From contig NZ_JAAOXD010000002.1 in NCBI RefSeq assembly GCF_014694315.1, forward strand, positions 124,001-188,000: a stretch of DNA of 64,000 bases, read 5' to 3'. This DNA comes from Arthrobacter ipis (GTDB lineage Bacteria; Actinomycetota; Actinomycetes; Actinomycetales; Micrococcaceae). The notes beneath the pieces are model-generated. The model was not told the DNA's origin and made no database searches. It saw only the letters and a program-made list of their open reading frames with translations. Below are positions 56,448-64,000 of this stretch, one piece after another (the stretch's first letter is position 1; the number at the start of each line of letters is the position of its first letter). The position numbers were made by a program, and so were the translations under genes.

Positions 56448-56996
56448 TTACAGGACTTTGAAGTAGTCGAACGGTTCCCTGCAGTCCTGGCACACGTACA
56501 GGGCCTTGCAGGAGGTGGAACCGAAGCGGGTGAGTTCCTTGGTGTTCAGCGACGAGCACTGCGGGCACTTCACGGCCAGGCTCAGGCGGACCGGACCGTT
56601 GTGGCCCAGGGCTGCCCGGCCGGTGGGAGGCGCTATGCCGTACTCCCGCAGCTTGGCCTTGCCGGACTCGGTCATCCAGTCCGTCGTCCACGCCGGCGCG
56701 AGCACCAGCTCCACGTGCACGCTGGGGTAGCCCTCCTGGTGAAAGGCCGTTTTCAGGTCGTCGCGGATGGCGTCCATCGCCGGGCAGCCCGAGTAGGTGG
56801 GCGTGATGGTGACCTGGACAGCGGGAACTGCCCCGCCGTCGTCGAACAGCTGCACGCTGCGGAGGATGCCGAGGTCCTCGATGGTGAGCACCGGGATCTC
56901 CGGATCGCACACCGTGGCGGCGACTTTCCAGGCCTTCTGGTCGGCGGTGGTGTCCCCGGTCCGCGTCTCGAAGTCCGATATGTACACGGCAGTCAC
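56448..56996 (-). CDS. paaD: 1,2-phenylacetyl-CoA epoxidase subunit PaaD
   Basis: 182 residues. DUF59/MIP18-like domain (VCDPEIPVLTIEDLGILRSV, TYSGCPAMDAI) and a C-terminal four-cysteine ribbon (CPQCSSLNTKEL ... CKALYVCQDC). Needed for epoxidase activity, probably for Fe-S or diiron maturation. ATGA overlap with paaC. Confidence 0.95.
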   Translation of the reverse strand: MTAVYISDFETRTGDTTADQKAWKVAATVCDPEIPVLTIEDLGILRSVQLFDDGGAVPAVQVTITPTYSGCPAMDAIRDDLKTAFHQEGYPSVHVELVLAPAWTTDWMTESGKAKLREYGIAPPTGRAALGHNGPVRLSLAVKCPQCSSLNTKELTRFGSTSCKALYVCQDCREPFDYFKVL

Positions 56997-57907
56997 CAGC
57001 TTGCTCCGGGATGCTCGCGGGCCAGCACCTGCATCTCGGCGAGGACGTAGCCCAGGTGTTCCGAGTGCTGGCCGCGGCGGCCGCCGCCCGGCGCTGCCGG
57101 GACGTCCGGGACCTCGAGCTCCGCCTCCTGGAAGACCTCGCCGGTGAGGCGGTCAAAGTCCGCCCGCAGGCTGGAAGGCTCGACGGCGGCACCGGCTTGC
57201 GTTAGGCGGGTGGTCAGCTCGTCATCCACGAAGAGCTCCCCCACGTACGGCCAGATGAGCTTGAAGCCGTGGATCATGCGGCGGCGGGACTCGTCCGTGC
57301 CGCCGGCCAGGCGCAGGACCCACTGGGTGCTGTGGTCGCGGTGGTAGTCCACTTCCTTCACGGCCTTGGCGGCGATGGCGGCAAGTGTGGCGTCCGTGGA
57401 CTGGGTGAGCCGGCGGTAGAGCTCGAACTGGTAGTAGCTCACCACGAACTGCCGGGCGATGGTGACGGCGAAGTCCCCGTTGGGCTGCTCGAACAGGTGC
57501 GCGGAGCGGAACTCGTGCTCGCGGCGGAAGTAGGCGAGGTCGTCCTCTGTCTTGTCCCATGCGCCGGCGGCGTAGCTGAGGAAGCTCCGGGCGTGGCCCA
57601 GCTGGTCCAGGGCGATGTTGCCCAGGGCCACGTCCTCCTCCAGCTCCGGGGCGCGGGAGATCCAGTGGCCCAGGCGCTGGGCGAGGATCAGGGCGTCGTC
57701 GCCCAGGCGCAGCGCGTACTCGGCCACATCCTCGGTGGGCCGGGCCAGGCCGGTACGGACCTCCAGCGCAATGTCCTCCGGGCGGAGCGCGTTACCCGGC
57801 GTGATGCGGGTGGCGCTGGCCGAGCCGTCGCCGCTGGCACCCGCCCCGGCGACGCCGACGGAGATGTCGCCGTGGCCTGTGATTTCTTGTGTCTCGGGAG
57901 TGCTCAC
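56993..57907 (-). CDS. paaC: 1,2-phenylacetyl-CoA epoxidase structural subunit PaaC
   Basis: 304 residues. A ferritin-like protein related to PaaA, without its full diiron site: YALRLGDDALILAQRLGHWI, EEDVALGNIALDQLGHARSF, VDYHRDHSTQWVLRL. It forms the scaffold for PaaA. The first 35 residues are a Gly/Ala-rich extension. Overlaps paaB and paaD by four bases each. Confidence 0.95.
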   Translation of the reverse strand: MSTPETQEITGHGDISVGVAGAGASGDGSASATRITPGNALRPEDIALEVRTGLARPTEDVAEYALRLGDDALILAQRLGHWISRAPELEEDVALGNIALDQLGHARSFLSYAAGAWDKTEDDLAYFRREHEFRSAHLFEQPNGDFAVTIARQFVVSYYQFELYRRLTQSTDATLAAIAAKAVKEVDYHRDHSTQWVLRLAGGTDESRRRMIHGFKLIWPYVGELFVDDELTTRLTQAGAAVEPSSLRADFDRLTGEVFQEAELEVPDVPAAPGGGRRGQHSEHLGYVLAEMQVLAREHPGASW

Positions 57908-58290
57908 AGGTGCTTCACGCCTTCGCTCTTGGTGTAGTACGTGGCGTGCCGGTAGTCCTTGCCCTGCGGTGACTCGAAGAACGAGCCCTTGGCGTCCGGG
58001 TCGCTCGAGGCGATGGCGTCCGCCGGAACCACCCAGATGGACACGCCCTCGTTGCGGCGGGTGTACAGGTCGCGGGCATTGCGCAGCGCCATTGCGGCGT
58101 CCGGCGCGTGCAGGCTGCCGGCGTGCACGTGGGAGAGCCCGCGGCTGGAGCGGACGAAGACCTCCCAGAGGCCCCAGGCGTTCCTGTCATGGTGATTTTC
58201 GGGTGCGGGTGCCGGGCTGGCCTTGGGCGCTTCGCGCTTGATTTCTGCGGCCGCGCTTGCCGGCTCTTCCGGGTTGCCGTGGGGACTCAT
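57904..58290 (-). CDS. paaB: 1,2-phenylacetyl-CoA epoxidase subunit PaaB
   Basis: 128 residues with [40 protein letters not shown] and WVVPADAI, the PaaB/HpaB-like pattern. The first 30 residues are an Ala/Glu/Pro-rich extension. It links or regulates the epoxidase multimer. ATGA overlaps on both sides give tight coupling. Confidence 0.95.
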   Translation of the reverse strand: MSPHGNPEEPASAAAEIKREAPKASPAPAPENHHDRNAWGLWEVFVRSSRGLSHVHAGSLHAPDAAMALRNARDLYTRRNEGVSIWVVPADAIASSDPDAKGSFFESPQGKDYRHATYYTKSEGVKHL

Positions 58291-59312
58291 GCTGCGTATT
58301 CCTTCTGCTTGTTAACCTGCTTGGCCGCGTAACTGGCGGCCGCCTCGCGGACCCAGGCGCCGTCGTCGTGCGCCTGCCGGCGGCGCTCAAGCCGCTGCGA
58401 GTTGCAGGGGCCGCGGCCGGCCAGGACTTCCTTGAATTCGTTCCAGTCGAGCGGGCCGTGTTCCCACTTCTTGGTGTCCTCGTTGAAGCGGACCTCGCTG
58501 TCCGGGAGGGTGAGGCCCAGGACCCTGACCTGCTCCACCATCATGCCGACGAACCGCGAGCGCAGCTCATCGTTGCTGAAGCGCTTGATGTTCCAGGCCA
58601 TGGACTGCTTGGAGTTGGGGGAATCGTCGTCCGGCGGGCCGAACATCATCAGGGCCGGGGCGTACCAGCGGTTCACGGCATCCTGTGCCATCTGCTTCTG
58701 CGCGGGCGTTCCATTGGAGAGTTCCAGCAGGATCTCGAAGCCCTGGCGCTGGTGGAAGGACTCCTCCTTGCAGATGCGCACCATGGCCCGGCCGTAGGGC
58801 CCGTACGACGCGCGGCACAGCGGCACCTGGTTGCAGATGGCGGCGCCGTCCACCAGCCAGCCGATGGCACCCATGTCCGCCCAGGTCAGGGCCGGGTAGT
58901 TGAAGATCGAGGAGTAGCGGGCCTTGCCGGCGATGAGGTCGTCCATCATCTGGTCGCGGGACTGGCCCAACGTCTCGGCGGCCGAGTAGAGGTAAAGCCC
59001 GTGGCCGGCCTCGTCCTGCACCTTGGCCATGAGGATGGCCTTGCGCTTCAGGCTGGGGGCCCGGCTGATCCAGTTGGCCTCGGGCTGCATGCCGATGATC
59101 TCCGAGTGCGCGTGCTGCGAGATCTGGCGCAGGAGGGTCTTGCGGTAGGCGGCAGGCATCCAGTCCTTGGGCTCAATGCGGGAGTCGTCTGCCATGACGC
59201 GGTCAAAATACGCCTGGCCGTCGGCTTCCAGCTGGTCCTGACCCTCATTTGGCTTGGGTTCCTGGGTGGCTCCCGGCTGGTCAGGCACTGACTGCAGATT
59301 CTGCGCTGCCAT
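58287..59312 (-). CDS. paaA: 1,2-phenylacetyl-CoA epoxidase catalytic subunit PaaA
   Basis: 341 residues, ferritin-like. Diiron ligands are visible in [20 protein letters not shown] (ExxH) and [16 protein letters not shown] (second ExxH). Uses O2 to epoxidise the aromatic ring of phenylacetyl-CoA. First gene of the operon, with AGGAGCAACC before the ATG and a PaaR-like operator about 40 bases upstream. No paaK (CoA ligase) or paaR lies in the window. Confidence 0.95.
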   Translation of the reverse strand: MAAQNLQSVPDQPGATQEPKPNEGQDQLEADGQAYFDRVMADDSRIEPKDWMPAAYRKTLLRQISQHAHSEIIGMQPEANWISRAPSLKRKAILMAKVQDEAGHGLYLYSAAETLGQSRDQMMDDLIAGKARYSSIFNYPALTWADMGAIGWLVDGAAICNQVPLCRASYGPYGRAMVRICKEESFHQRQGFEILLELSNGTPAQKQMAQDAVNRWYAPALMMFGPPDDDSPNSKQSMAWNIKRFSNDELRSRFVGMMVEQVRVLGLTLPDSEVRFNEDTKKWEHGPLDWNEFKEVLAGRGPCNSQRLERRRQAHDDGAWVREAAASYAAKQVNKQKEYAA

Positions 59313-59347
59313 GGTTGCTCCTATGCATTCACGTCCGTACTCGGATT

Positions 59348-59369
59348 ATTTACCGACCGTTCGTTCAGG
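59348..59369. promoter_or_regulatory. PaaR-like operator upstream of paaA
   Basis: The imperfect palindrome has left half ATTTACCGACC and right half GTTCGTTCAGG. It matches 13 of 16 defined positions of the PaaR-binding motif ACTNACCGNNC / GNNCGGTNAGT that I recall from Corynebacterium glutamicum. It lies between the likely promoter and paaA. A TetR-type PaaR repressor encoded elsewhere would release it when phenylacetyl-CoA is present. Confidence 0.6.
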
Positions 59370-59612
59370 ATATGCGGAAGCGGCGAAGGGCGTCAAGCAA
59401 CCGGGAGTACGGCACCGCCTGTCACGTTCAAGACACAAAGGAAGGCCGTAAGCCAATTCAATCCGCCCGGCCGTAGACTGAGCCTGCTCGCCAATCATTG
59501 GCTCGAGCATGAATCGCGGACGTAAAGCGTCTGCGATTCATTCGTATAGGCATAGCTGTGGGGGCGCCGAATGCCCGCCACATCTGTCTGATGAGCAGGT
59601 AATGGGGGCACG

Positions 59613-61499
59613 TTGAACCGTCAGCTTGGAAGTAAATACACCCTTGAGGACAGCATTGGCCGCGGTGCCATGGGTGAGGTCTTCCGCGGCCTGGACCAGC
59701 AAGGCAAAGAACTGGCCTTCAAGGTCCTCCACGCGGACCTCGCCGGCGACGCGGAGGTGGTAGGCCGGTTCGTCAAAGAACGCGGAATCCTGGAAGCTGT
59801 GCAAAGTCCGAACCTCGTGCGTGTTGTGGACCTCGTGGTAGAAGGCGGGACGCTCGCCATCGTCATGGAACTGGTCAACGGCCCGGATCTCCGGTCCCAC
59901 CTCGGGCAGCGGGGCACGCTGTCCCCCACCGAAATCTGCCGCATTGGGTCAGGCGTCGCCGCAGGGCTTGCTGCCGTCCACGCCGCTGGCATAGTGCACC
60001 GTGACGTCAAGCCCGAAAACGTTCTCATGCAGGACGTCGACGGCGTCTTGGTGCCCAAGCTGACCGACTTCGGCATCTCATCCCTCGTTGATACCGAACG
60101 CGCCCGCAGTACCATGCTGGTTGGGACCCCGCAGTACATTGCCCCGGAGGTCAGCGAGGGGCAAGAAGTCACGGCCGCTTCAGACCTATACGCCCTCGGC
60201 ATCATGCTCTACGAGCTTTCCTGCGGAGTCACACCATTTGCCGGCGGTTCCATCATGGCCGTCCTGCGCAGGCACAGCGACGTGGCCCCCGGCCGTCCCG
60301 AGTCGATCCCCGGCGAACTTTGGGAACTCATATCCTGGCTCCTGAGCAAGCAGCCCGGACAGCGGCCGCCTACCGCCATGCAGGTGGCAACTCTCCTGGA
60401 GGCCCTGGGACCGACCTTGGCCAACTACCCGCCCGGCAGGGTTCTTTCCGAGCCGCCCGCACCCGTGACCGGCCTGCAGTCCCAGCCCACAGTGCACGTG
60501 CCATTCTCCACGCCGTCGGCCACCACGCCCCTTCCGAATCTCTCTCCAGCTGCAACAGGTGAAGCCCCGCACTCCGCAGTTCAAAGCGGCGAGCCCGCGC
60601 CTGAATCGCAGGAACCCGCGCCGAAGAGCAAGCGCAAGCGCAAAGGCGTGCTCATCGCCGGCGTTGCAGCTGCCGTGATAGCAGTGGGAGCGGGCGGCTT
60701 CACTGCGGTCAACGCCTTGACCTCCGGAAAGGAGCCTGCGGCCAGCAGCGAGTCCGTCACGGCTCAGCCCGCCAGTACGCCGTCTGAAACCCCTTCCTCG
60801 GTCACCCCTTCACCGACCGCTTCCTCCTCCACGCCGTCGCCCGAGGCAACCGAGACCTCGACTTCGCCGGCATCCCTGGCTGGCATGCCGGACGTCGTTG
60901 GCCAACTGCTTCCCGACGCCCAGAGAATGCTGGGCAGTGCAGTGACGGTGCAGCTTGTGGATAAGTTCGATTCCTCAAAGCCCGACGGTACCGTTCTCGG
61001 CCAGACACCGGTCGACGGCGCCTCGAACCGTGTGGAGCTGACAGTGGCCCGGTCAGAAGTGGTTGCCTACTTGGCCGATGAGACCCCGGTTAGCGGACAG
61101 TGGCAGAGCAACGAGTCCGCGGTGAAGATCTCCGGAAACACTTTCGCCCACAGCGTCTCAACAGATGTTTGCTACTACAACGACGGCTCAACCATCGAAT
61201 ACAACCTTGGCCGCAACTACCAGACCTTTGAGGCCAGCGCCGGTCTGGAGGACTCGTCCGAGAACAGCGATGCCGTTGTTCTGGTGGAGGTCTTTGCCGA
61301 CGGTCGCAAGGTGTCCAGCCAGTCGGTCGTCTATGGAAAAGCCATCGCCATTAAGGCGGACATGACGGATGTCCTGCGCATGAAGATCCAGTGGCAGAAT
61401 ACAAGCTGCGGCGATAAGGGCCGTGCTTCCCTTGCGCTGGGTGGGGCCAAGCTCCTGGGCCTGCCTGGTCGCGTTCCCGTTACTACACCGTCGCCATGA
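59613..61499 (+). CDS. Membrane-anchored Ser/Thr protein kinase with PASTA-like domain
   Basis: 628 residues. Kinase domain 1-265: GRGAMGEVFRG glycine loop, Lys37 (LAFKV), HRDVKPEN with Asp131, DFG at 152-154, activation segment with GTPQYIAPE. A Pro/Ser linker, one membrane helix (about 348-372) and a Thr/Ser-rich stalk follow. Then come a PASTA-like domain (about 428-485, MPDVVGQLLPDAQRMLG) and a beta-rich C-terminal domain with two Cys (about 490-620). TTG start after GGGGGCACG. The ATGA overlap with the FHA-ABC gene indicates that the transporter is its substrate, as with mycobacterial PknF/Rv1747. Confidence 0.9.
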   Translation: MNRQLGSKYTLEDSIGRGAMGEVFRGLDQQGKELAFKVLHADLAGDAEVVGRFVKERGILEAVQSPNLVRVVDLVVEGGTLAIVMELVNGPDLRSHLGQRGTLSPTEICRIGSGVAAGLAAVHAAGIVHRDVKPENVLMQDVDGVLVPKLTDFGISSLVDTERARSTMLVGTPQYIAPEVSEGQEVTAASDLYALGIMLYELSCGVTPFAGGSIMAVLRRHSDVAPGRPESIPGELWELISWLLSKQPGQRPPTAMQVATLLEALGPTLANYPPGRVLSEPPAPVTGLQSQPTVHVPFSTPSATTPLPNLSPAATGEAPHSAVQSGEPAPESQEPAPKSKRKRKGVLIAGVAAAVIAVGAGGFTAVNALTSGKEPAASSESVTAQPASTPSETPSSVTPSPTASSSTPSPEATETSTSPASLAGMPDVVGQLLPDAQRMLGSAVTVQLVDKFDSSKPDGTVLGQTPVDGASNRVELTVARSEVVAYLADETPVSGQWQSNESAVKISGNTFAHSVSTDVCYYNDGSTIEYNLGRNYQTFEASAGLEDSSENSDAVVLVEVFADGRKVSSQSVVYGKAIAIKADMTDVLRMKIQWQNTSCGDKGRASLALGGAKLLGLPGRVPVTTPSP

Positions 61500-63787
61500 C
61501 ACTGGCATCGGAAGCCGAATTGGAGATCCGCTTTGGTGTCCGCTCCTGGACTCTGGCACCTGGCGAGTCTGCCCGTATTGGGCGCGGTACTGAAACCGAG
61601 ATTGCTGTCGCGGAGCCCTCAGTTTCCCGGGTCCATGCCCTGGTTCATTTCGACGACGGCTGGTGGATCCGGGATCAAGACAGTGCCGCCGGGCTTTGGG
61701 TCGCCGGGCAGCAACAGCAGCGGTCAAAAATAGAGGCGAGCACTTCTGCTCACCTGGGCGATCCCAGCACCGGCGCTCCCCAGCTGCTGCTAACGCTGCG
61801 TGCACCCTCGAACGGCGTGCACAAGGCACCTCTCCACCTCGATCTCTCTTCGCTTCCGGCAGGTACGGTGCGGCTGGGGCGCGGGGACGGCAATGACGTG
61901 ACGGTCCCCGATGTCCTCGCCTCGAGGAACCACGCCGTTGTGCGGCGGGTAGACAACCAAATCACTGTTGAGGACCTCGGCAGCCTGAATGGCACCTTCC
62001 TCAACGGCCAGCGTGTAGCAGGTATTGCCAAGGCCTCACCCGGTGACCGGCTGACGATTGGCAACACAGATTACACCGTGGCGTCGTCAAACACAGGTTT
62101 GGCCGTGGACAAGGCGCCTCGCGGCGAGGGCCTGCGCCTGGACTCGGTCCACTTCCACGTCAACGTGGGGCGGGAAAGCAAGTTCCTGCTGCGCGACGTC
62201 GATTTTGCTTCGGACCACGGCCGGTTGCTGGCCGTCATCGGGCCATCGGGGGCGGGCAAGTCGACTCTCATGAGCGTCATGACCGGAGCCAACAAGCCCT
62301 CCAAGGGCTCCGTTCGTTTTGATGCCCATGACGTCTACAACAACTACGACGCCCTCCGCACAAGAATCGGCTTCGTGCCGCAGGAGGACATCCTGCACAG
62401 GACCCTCACGGTTCGGCAGGCACTCGAGTTCGCTGCGCGGCTTCGACTGCCTGCCGATACCACCGACACAGAACGCCGGGCCCAAATAGACAGCGTCCTG
62501 GGCCAGTTGGGACTCCTGGAGCACGCGGGCACTAAGGTCAGCAACCTCTCCGGCGGCCAGCGCAAACGGGCGTCGGTGGCTTTGGAGCTGCTTACCGAGC
62601 CCTCCCTACTGATCCTCGATGAGCCCACGTCAGGGCTGGACCCAGCCATGGACGAGCAGGTCATGGACACGCTCAGGAAGCTCGCCAACGCCGGAAGGGT
62701 CGTCGTCGTGGTGACCCACAACATCGCCAACCTGGGCGTATGCGACCAGGTGATCCTTCTGGCCAGGGGAGGTCTGGTGGCTTATGCGGGCCACCCGGAC
62801 AGAATACTTTCCCATTTCAAGGCGACCAAGTGGTCCGAGGTCTTCAGACAGGCCACGGAAAGTCCCGACGAGCTCTACGGCAGGTTCCGCACTTTAAACC
62901 CCGTCGACGCCGCTCCAGACCTCCAGGCGGAGACTGGGGTTTCCGCTCCCCCGCCGGTAGCCGTTCCCTCAACTTCACGGGGGCGGCAACTCAGCGCCAT
63001 CATGACCAGGCAGCTCTACCTGCTATGGGCTGACAAGGGGTATTTCATCTTCTTGTCCCTACTGCCGCTTGTCCTGGGTGGACTTGCGCTGGTGGTCCCG
63101 GGCAGCAAGGGTTTCGGCACTCCCGCACTGAAGGAAGTCGGGGAACCCAGCCAGCTCCTGGTGCTTCTGATCTTCGGGTCAGCCTTTATGGGCATGGCCC
63201 TTTCTGCACGCGATCTGGTCAGCGAACGTGCAATCTTCAGGCGGGAGAACGCCGTCGGACTGCGACCCGGCCCCTACCTGCTGGCCAAATCCATAGTCTT
63301 CACTGCCGTCTGTATCGTCCAGGCTGCAGTGATGACGGGGATCGTCCTGCTTGGCAAACCTTCACCGGAGCACCATCTGGTGGCGGATGTTCCTGGACTG
63401 GAGATATTTGTCGCCGTGGCGCTGACCGCGTGCGTGTGCAGTTTCGTCGGACTGGCGATGTCTGCATGGGTCCAGTCGTCGGAGCAAGTTATGCCCCTGC
63501 TGGTTGTGACCGCCATGGCCATGCTCGTGTTGGCCGGCGGACTGATACCGGTGACCGGCAGGGCAGGACTGGACCAGATCTCGTGGCTCTCGCCCACCCG
63601 CTGGGGCTACGCCCTGGGGGCCCAGTCGATCGATTTGAAGGCTCTGGTTCCGACGACCGAAGATGACTGGCTGTGGGACCATTCACTCCAGAGGGCCGGC
63701 GTGGCGTTGGGCGCCCTGTTCGCGCTCGGCCTTACGGCCTGGCTGCTGGCGTGGACGCGTTTGGTAAAGCTGCCCAGGAACAGGTGA
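61496..63787 (+). CDS. FHA-FHA-ABC transporter fusion (Rv1747-like)
   Basis: 763 residues. Two FHA domains (about 15-95, RIGRGTETEI, SVSRVHALVH; and 120-195, RLGRGDGNDV, SRNHAVV, GSLNGTFLNG), an ABC ATPase (about 205-425: Walker A GPSGAGKST, LSGGQRKRA, Walker B LLILDEPTSG, H-loop THNI), and an ABC-2 permease with six helices (about 510-760). Its ATG overlaps the kinase stop. Like Rv1747 it probably exports a lipid or glycan precursor under control of phosphothreonine binding by the FHA domains. Confidence 0.9.
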   Translation: MTLASEAELEIRFGVRSWTLAPGESARIGRGTETEIAVAEPSVSRVHALVHFDDGWWIRDQDSAAGLWVAGQQQQRSKIEASTSAHLGDPSTGAPQLLLTLRAPSNGVHKAPLHLDLSSLPAGTVRLGRGDGNDVTVPDVLASRNHAVVRRVDNQITVEDLGSLNGTFLNGQRVAGIAKASPGDRLTIGNTDYTVASSNTGLAVDKAPRGEGLRLDSVHFHVNVGRESKFLLRDVDFASDHGRLLAVIGPSGAGKSTLMSVMTGANKPSKGSVRFDAHDVYNNYDALRTRIGFVPQEDILHRTLTVRQALEFAARLRLPADTTDTERRAQIDSVLGQLGLLEHAGTKVSNLSGGQRKRASVALELLTEPSLLILDEPTSGLDPAMDEQVMDTLRKLANAGRVVVVVTHNIANLGVCDQVILLARGGLVAYAGHPDRILSHFKATKWSEVFRQATESPDELYGRFRTLNPVDAAPDLQAETGVSAPPPVAVPSTSRGRQLSAIMTRQLYLLWADKGYFIFLSLLPLVLGGLALVVPGSKGFGTPALKEVGEPSQLLVLLIFGSAFMGMALSARDLVSERAIFRRENAVGLRPGPYLLAKSIVFTAVCIVQAAVMTGIVLLGKPSPEHHLVADVPGLEIFVAVALTACVCSFVGLAMSAWVQSSEQVMPLLVVTAMAMLVLAGGLIPVTGRAGLDQISWLSPTRWGYALGAQSIDLKALVPTTEDDWLWDHSLQRAGVALGALFALGLTAWLLAWTRLVKLPRNR

Positions 63788-63793
63788 CTAGGG

Positions 63794-63833
63794 CGAAGAA
63801 AGGGCTGTCCCCGAGGGGACAGCCCTTTCTTCG
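63794..63833. terminator. Strong terminator hairpin
   Basis: Nineteen-base-pair stem beginning CGAAGAAAGGGCTGTCCCC with a near-zero loop and a pyrimidine-rich right arm (CCCTTTCTTCGTT). It ends the kinase/transporter operon and the convergent gene at the window edge. Confidence 0.85.
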
Positions 63834-63839
63834 TTCCGG

Positions 63840-64000
63840 TCAGCTGCAGTCCACTGTCGGGTCCAGATCATTGGCCGGTCGAAGGTGTGTGACATAGCCA
63901 CCCGGGTATTCCCGCTGGTTCTGGCAGGCTTCCTCTGCCGTTGCAAATGGTCCGCTGTACACGGCATAGATCCTGGTGTTCTGCTTTGACGCTTGGTTGA
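63840..64000 (-). CDS. SPOR-like/hypothetical protein, C-terminal part (start outside window)
   Basis: The frame is open to the window edge on the minus strand: NQASKQNTRIYAVYSGPFAT, then AEEACQNQREYPGGYVTHL and DLDPTVDCS before the stop. The YAVYSGPFATAEEACQNQ segment resembles SPOR-type repeats that bind peptidoglycan, and two cysteines may form a disulfide outside the cell. The assignment is tentative because only 52 residues are visible. Confidence 0.5.
   Translation of the reverse strand, partial: NQASKQNTRIYAVYSGPFATAEEACQNQREYPGGYVTHLRPANDLDPTVDCS

Noticed and set aside
55210..57192. Long minus-strand frame of 660 codons covering paaE and most of paaD
   Set aside because: The upstream part is Arg/Pro-rich shadow coding over paaD and paaC. 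The paaE start after the paaD stop gives a normal-length PaaE.

Overview
The window is high-GC actinobacterial DNA, most likely from Arthrobacter or Pseudarthrobacter (Micrococcaceae). Pointers are the GC-rich third codon positions, frequent ATGA/GTGA gene overlaps, GTG and TTG starts, a complete paaABCDE operon with a PaaR-like operator, a bkd-type dehydrogenase operon, LAXTG sortase sorting, a BTAD/SARP-type regulator and copies of a TTTCGACAGGCTCAAC-type dispersed repeat. I could run no searches, so family names come from motifs and memory.

Left part, about 1-28 kb (accessory and cell-surface genes): an Xre/DUF2975 pair; a rifampicin monooxygenase (rox) with a rifamycin-associated element in front of it; a DHFR-like reductase; an HtrA-like protease; and remnants of two exopolysaccharide genes (sugar transferase and polysaccharide deacetylase) left back to back by a deletion. 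Next come a SARP-like regulator, a secreted subtilase with FG-GAP repeats, an SGNH lipoprotein, an acyltransferase-3, a CAP/FG-GAP secreted protein and two proteins with SipW-type signal regions. A ruined histidine kinase lies next to a short phage-tail island (tail protein and SGNH-type protein), which faces a host SGNH protein. An orphan EspI-like ATPase follows, with three tiny membrane proteins beside it.

Middle part, about 28-33 kb: bkdA-bkdB-bkdC (branched-chain 2-oxoacid dehydrogenase E1alpha, E1beta, E2), divergent from an Lrp/AsnC regulator that is frameshifted in a G run. The linker of the E2 protein has been enlarged by several copies of the dispersed repeat.

Right-middle part, about 33-54 kb: a Wzx/Wzy-type exopolysaccharide locus. 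It holds LicD, a fused TagD-like cytidylyltransferase/Gfo-Idh oxidoreductase, a flippase, four GT4 glycosyltransferases, a Wzy-like polymerase, a chain-length regulator/BY-kinase, a WcaF-like acetyltransferase, gmd and fcl (GDP-L-fucose), a WcaJ-like initiating transferase, a DUF4012 protein, a LANTG surface protein, galU and a VanZ-like protein. The genes predict a fucose-containing, acetylated polymer that may carry a CDP-derived polyol phosphate.

Right part, about 54-64 kb: an enoyl-CoA hydratase and paaABCDE (aerobic phenylacetyl-CoA epoxidation), then a Ser/Thr kinase overlapping an FHA-FHA-ABC transporter. That pair has the layout of mycobacterial PknF/Rv1747. The window ends inside a gene on the minus strand.

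Several single-base frameshifts, two of them in G runs, may be real or may be assembly errors. No rRNA, tRNA, CRISPR array or complete insertion sequence was seen.
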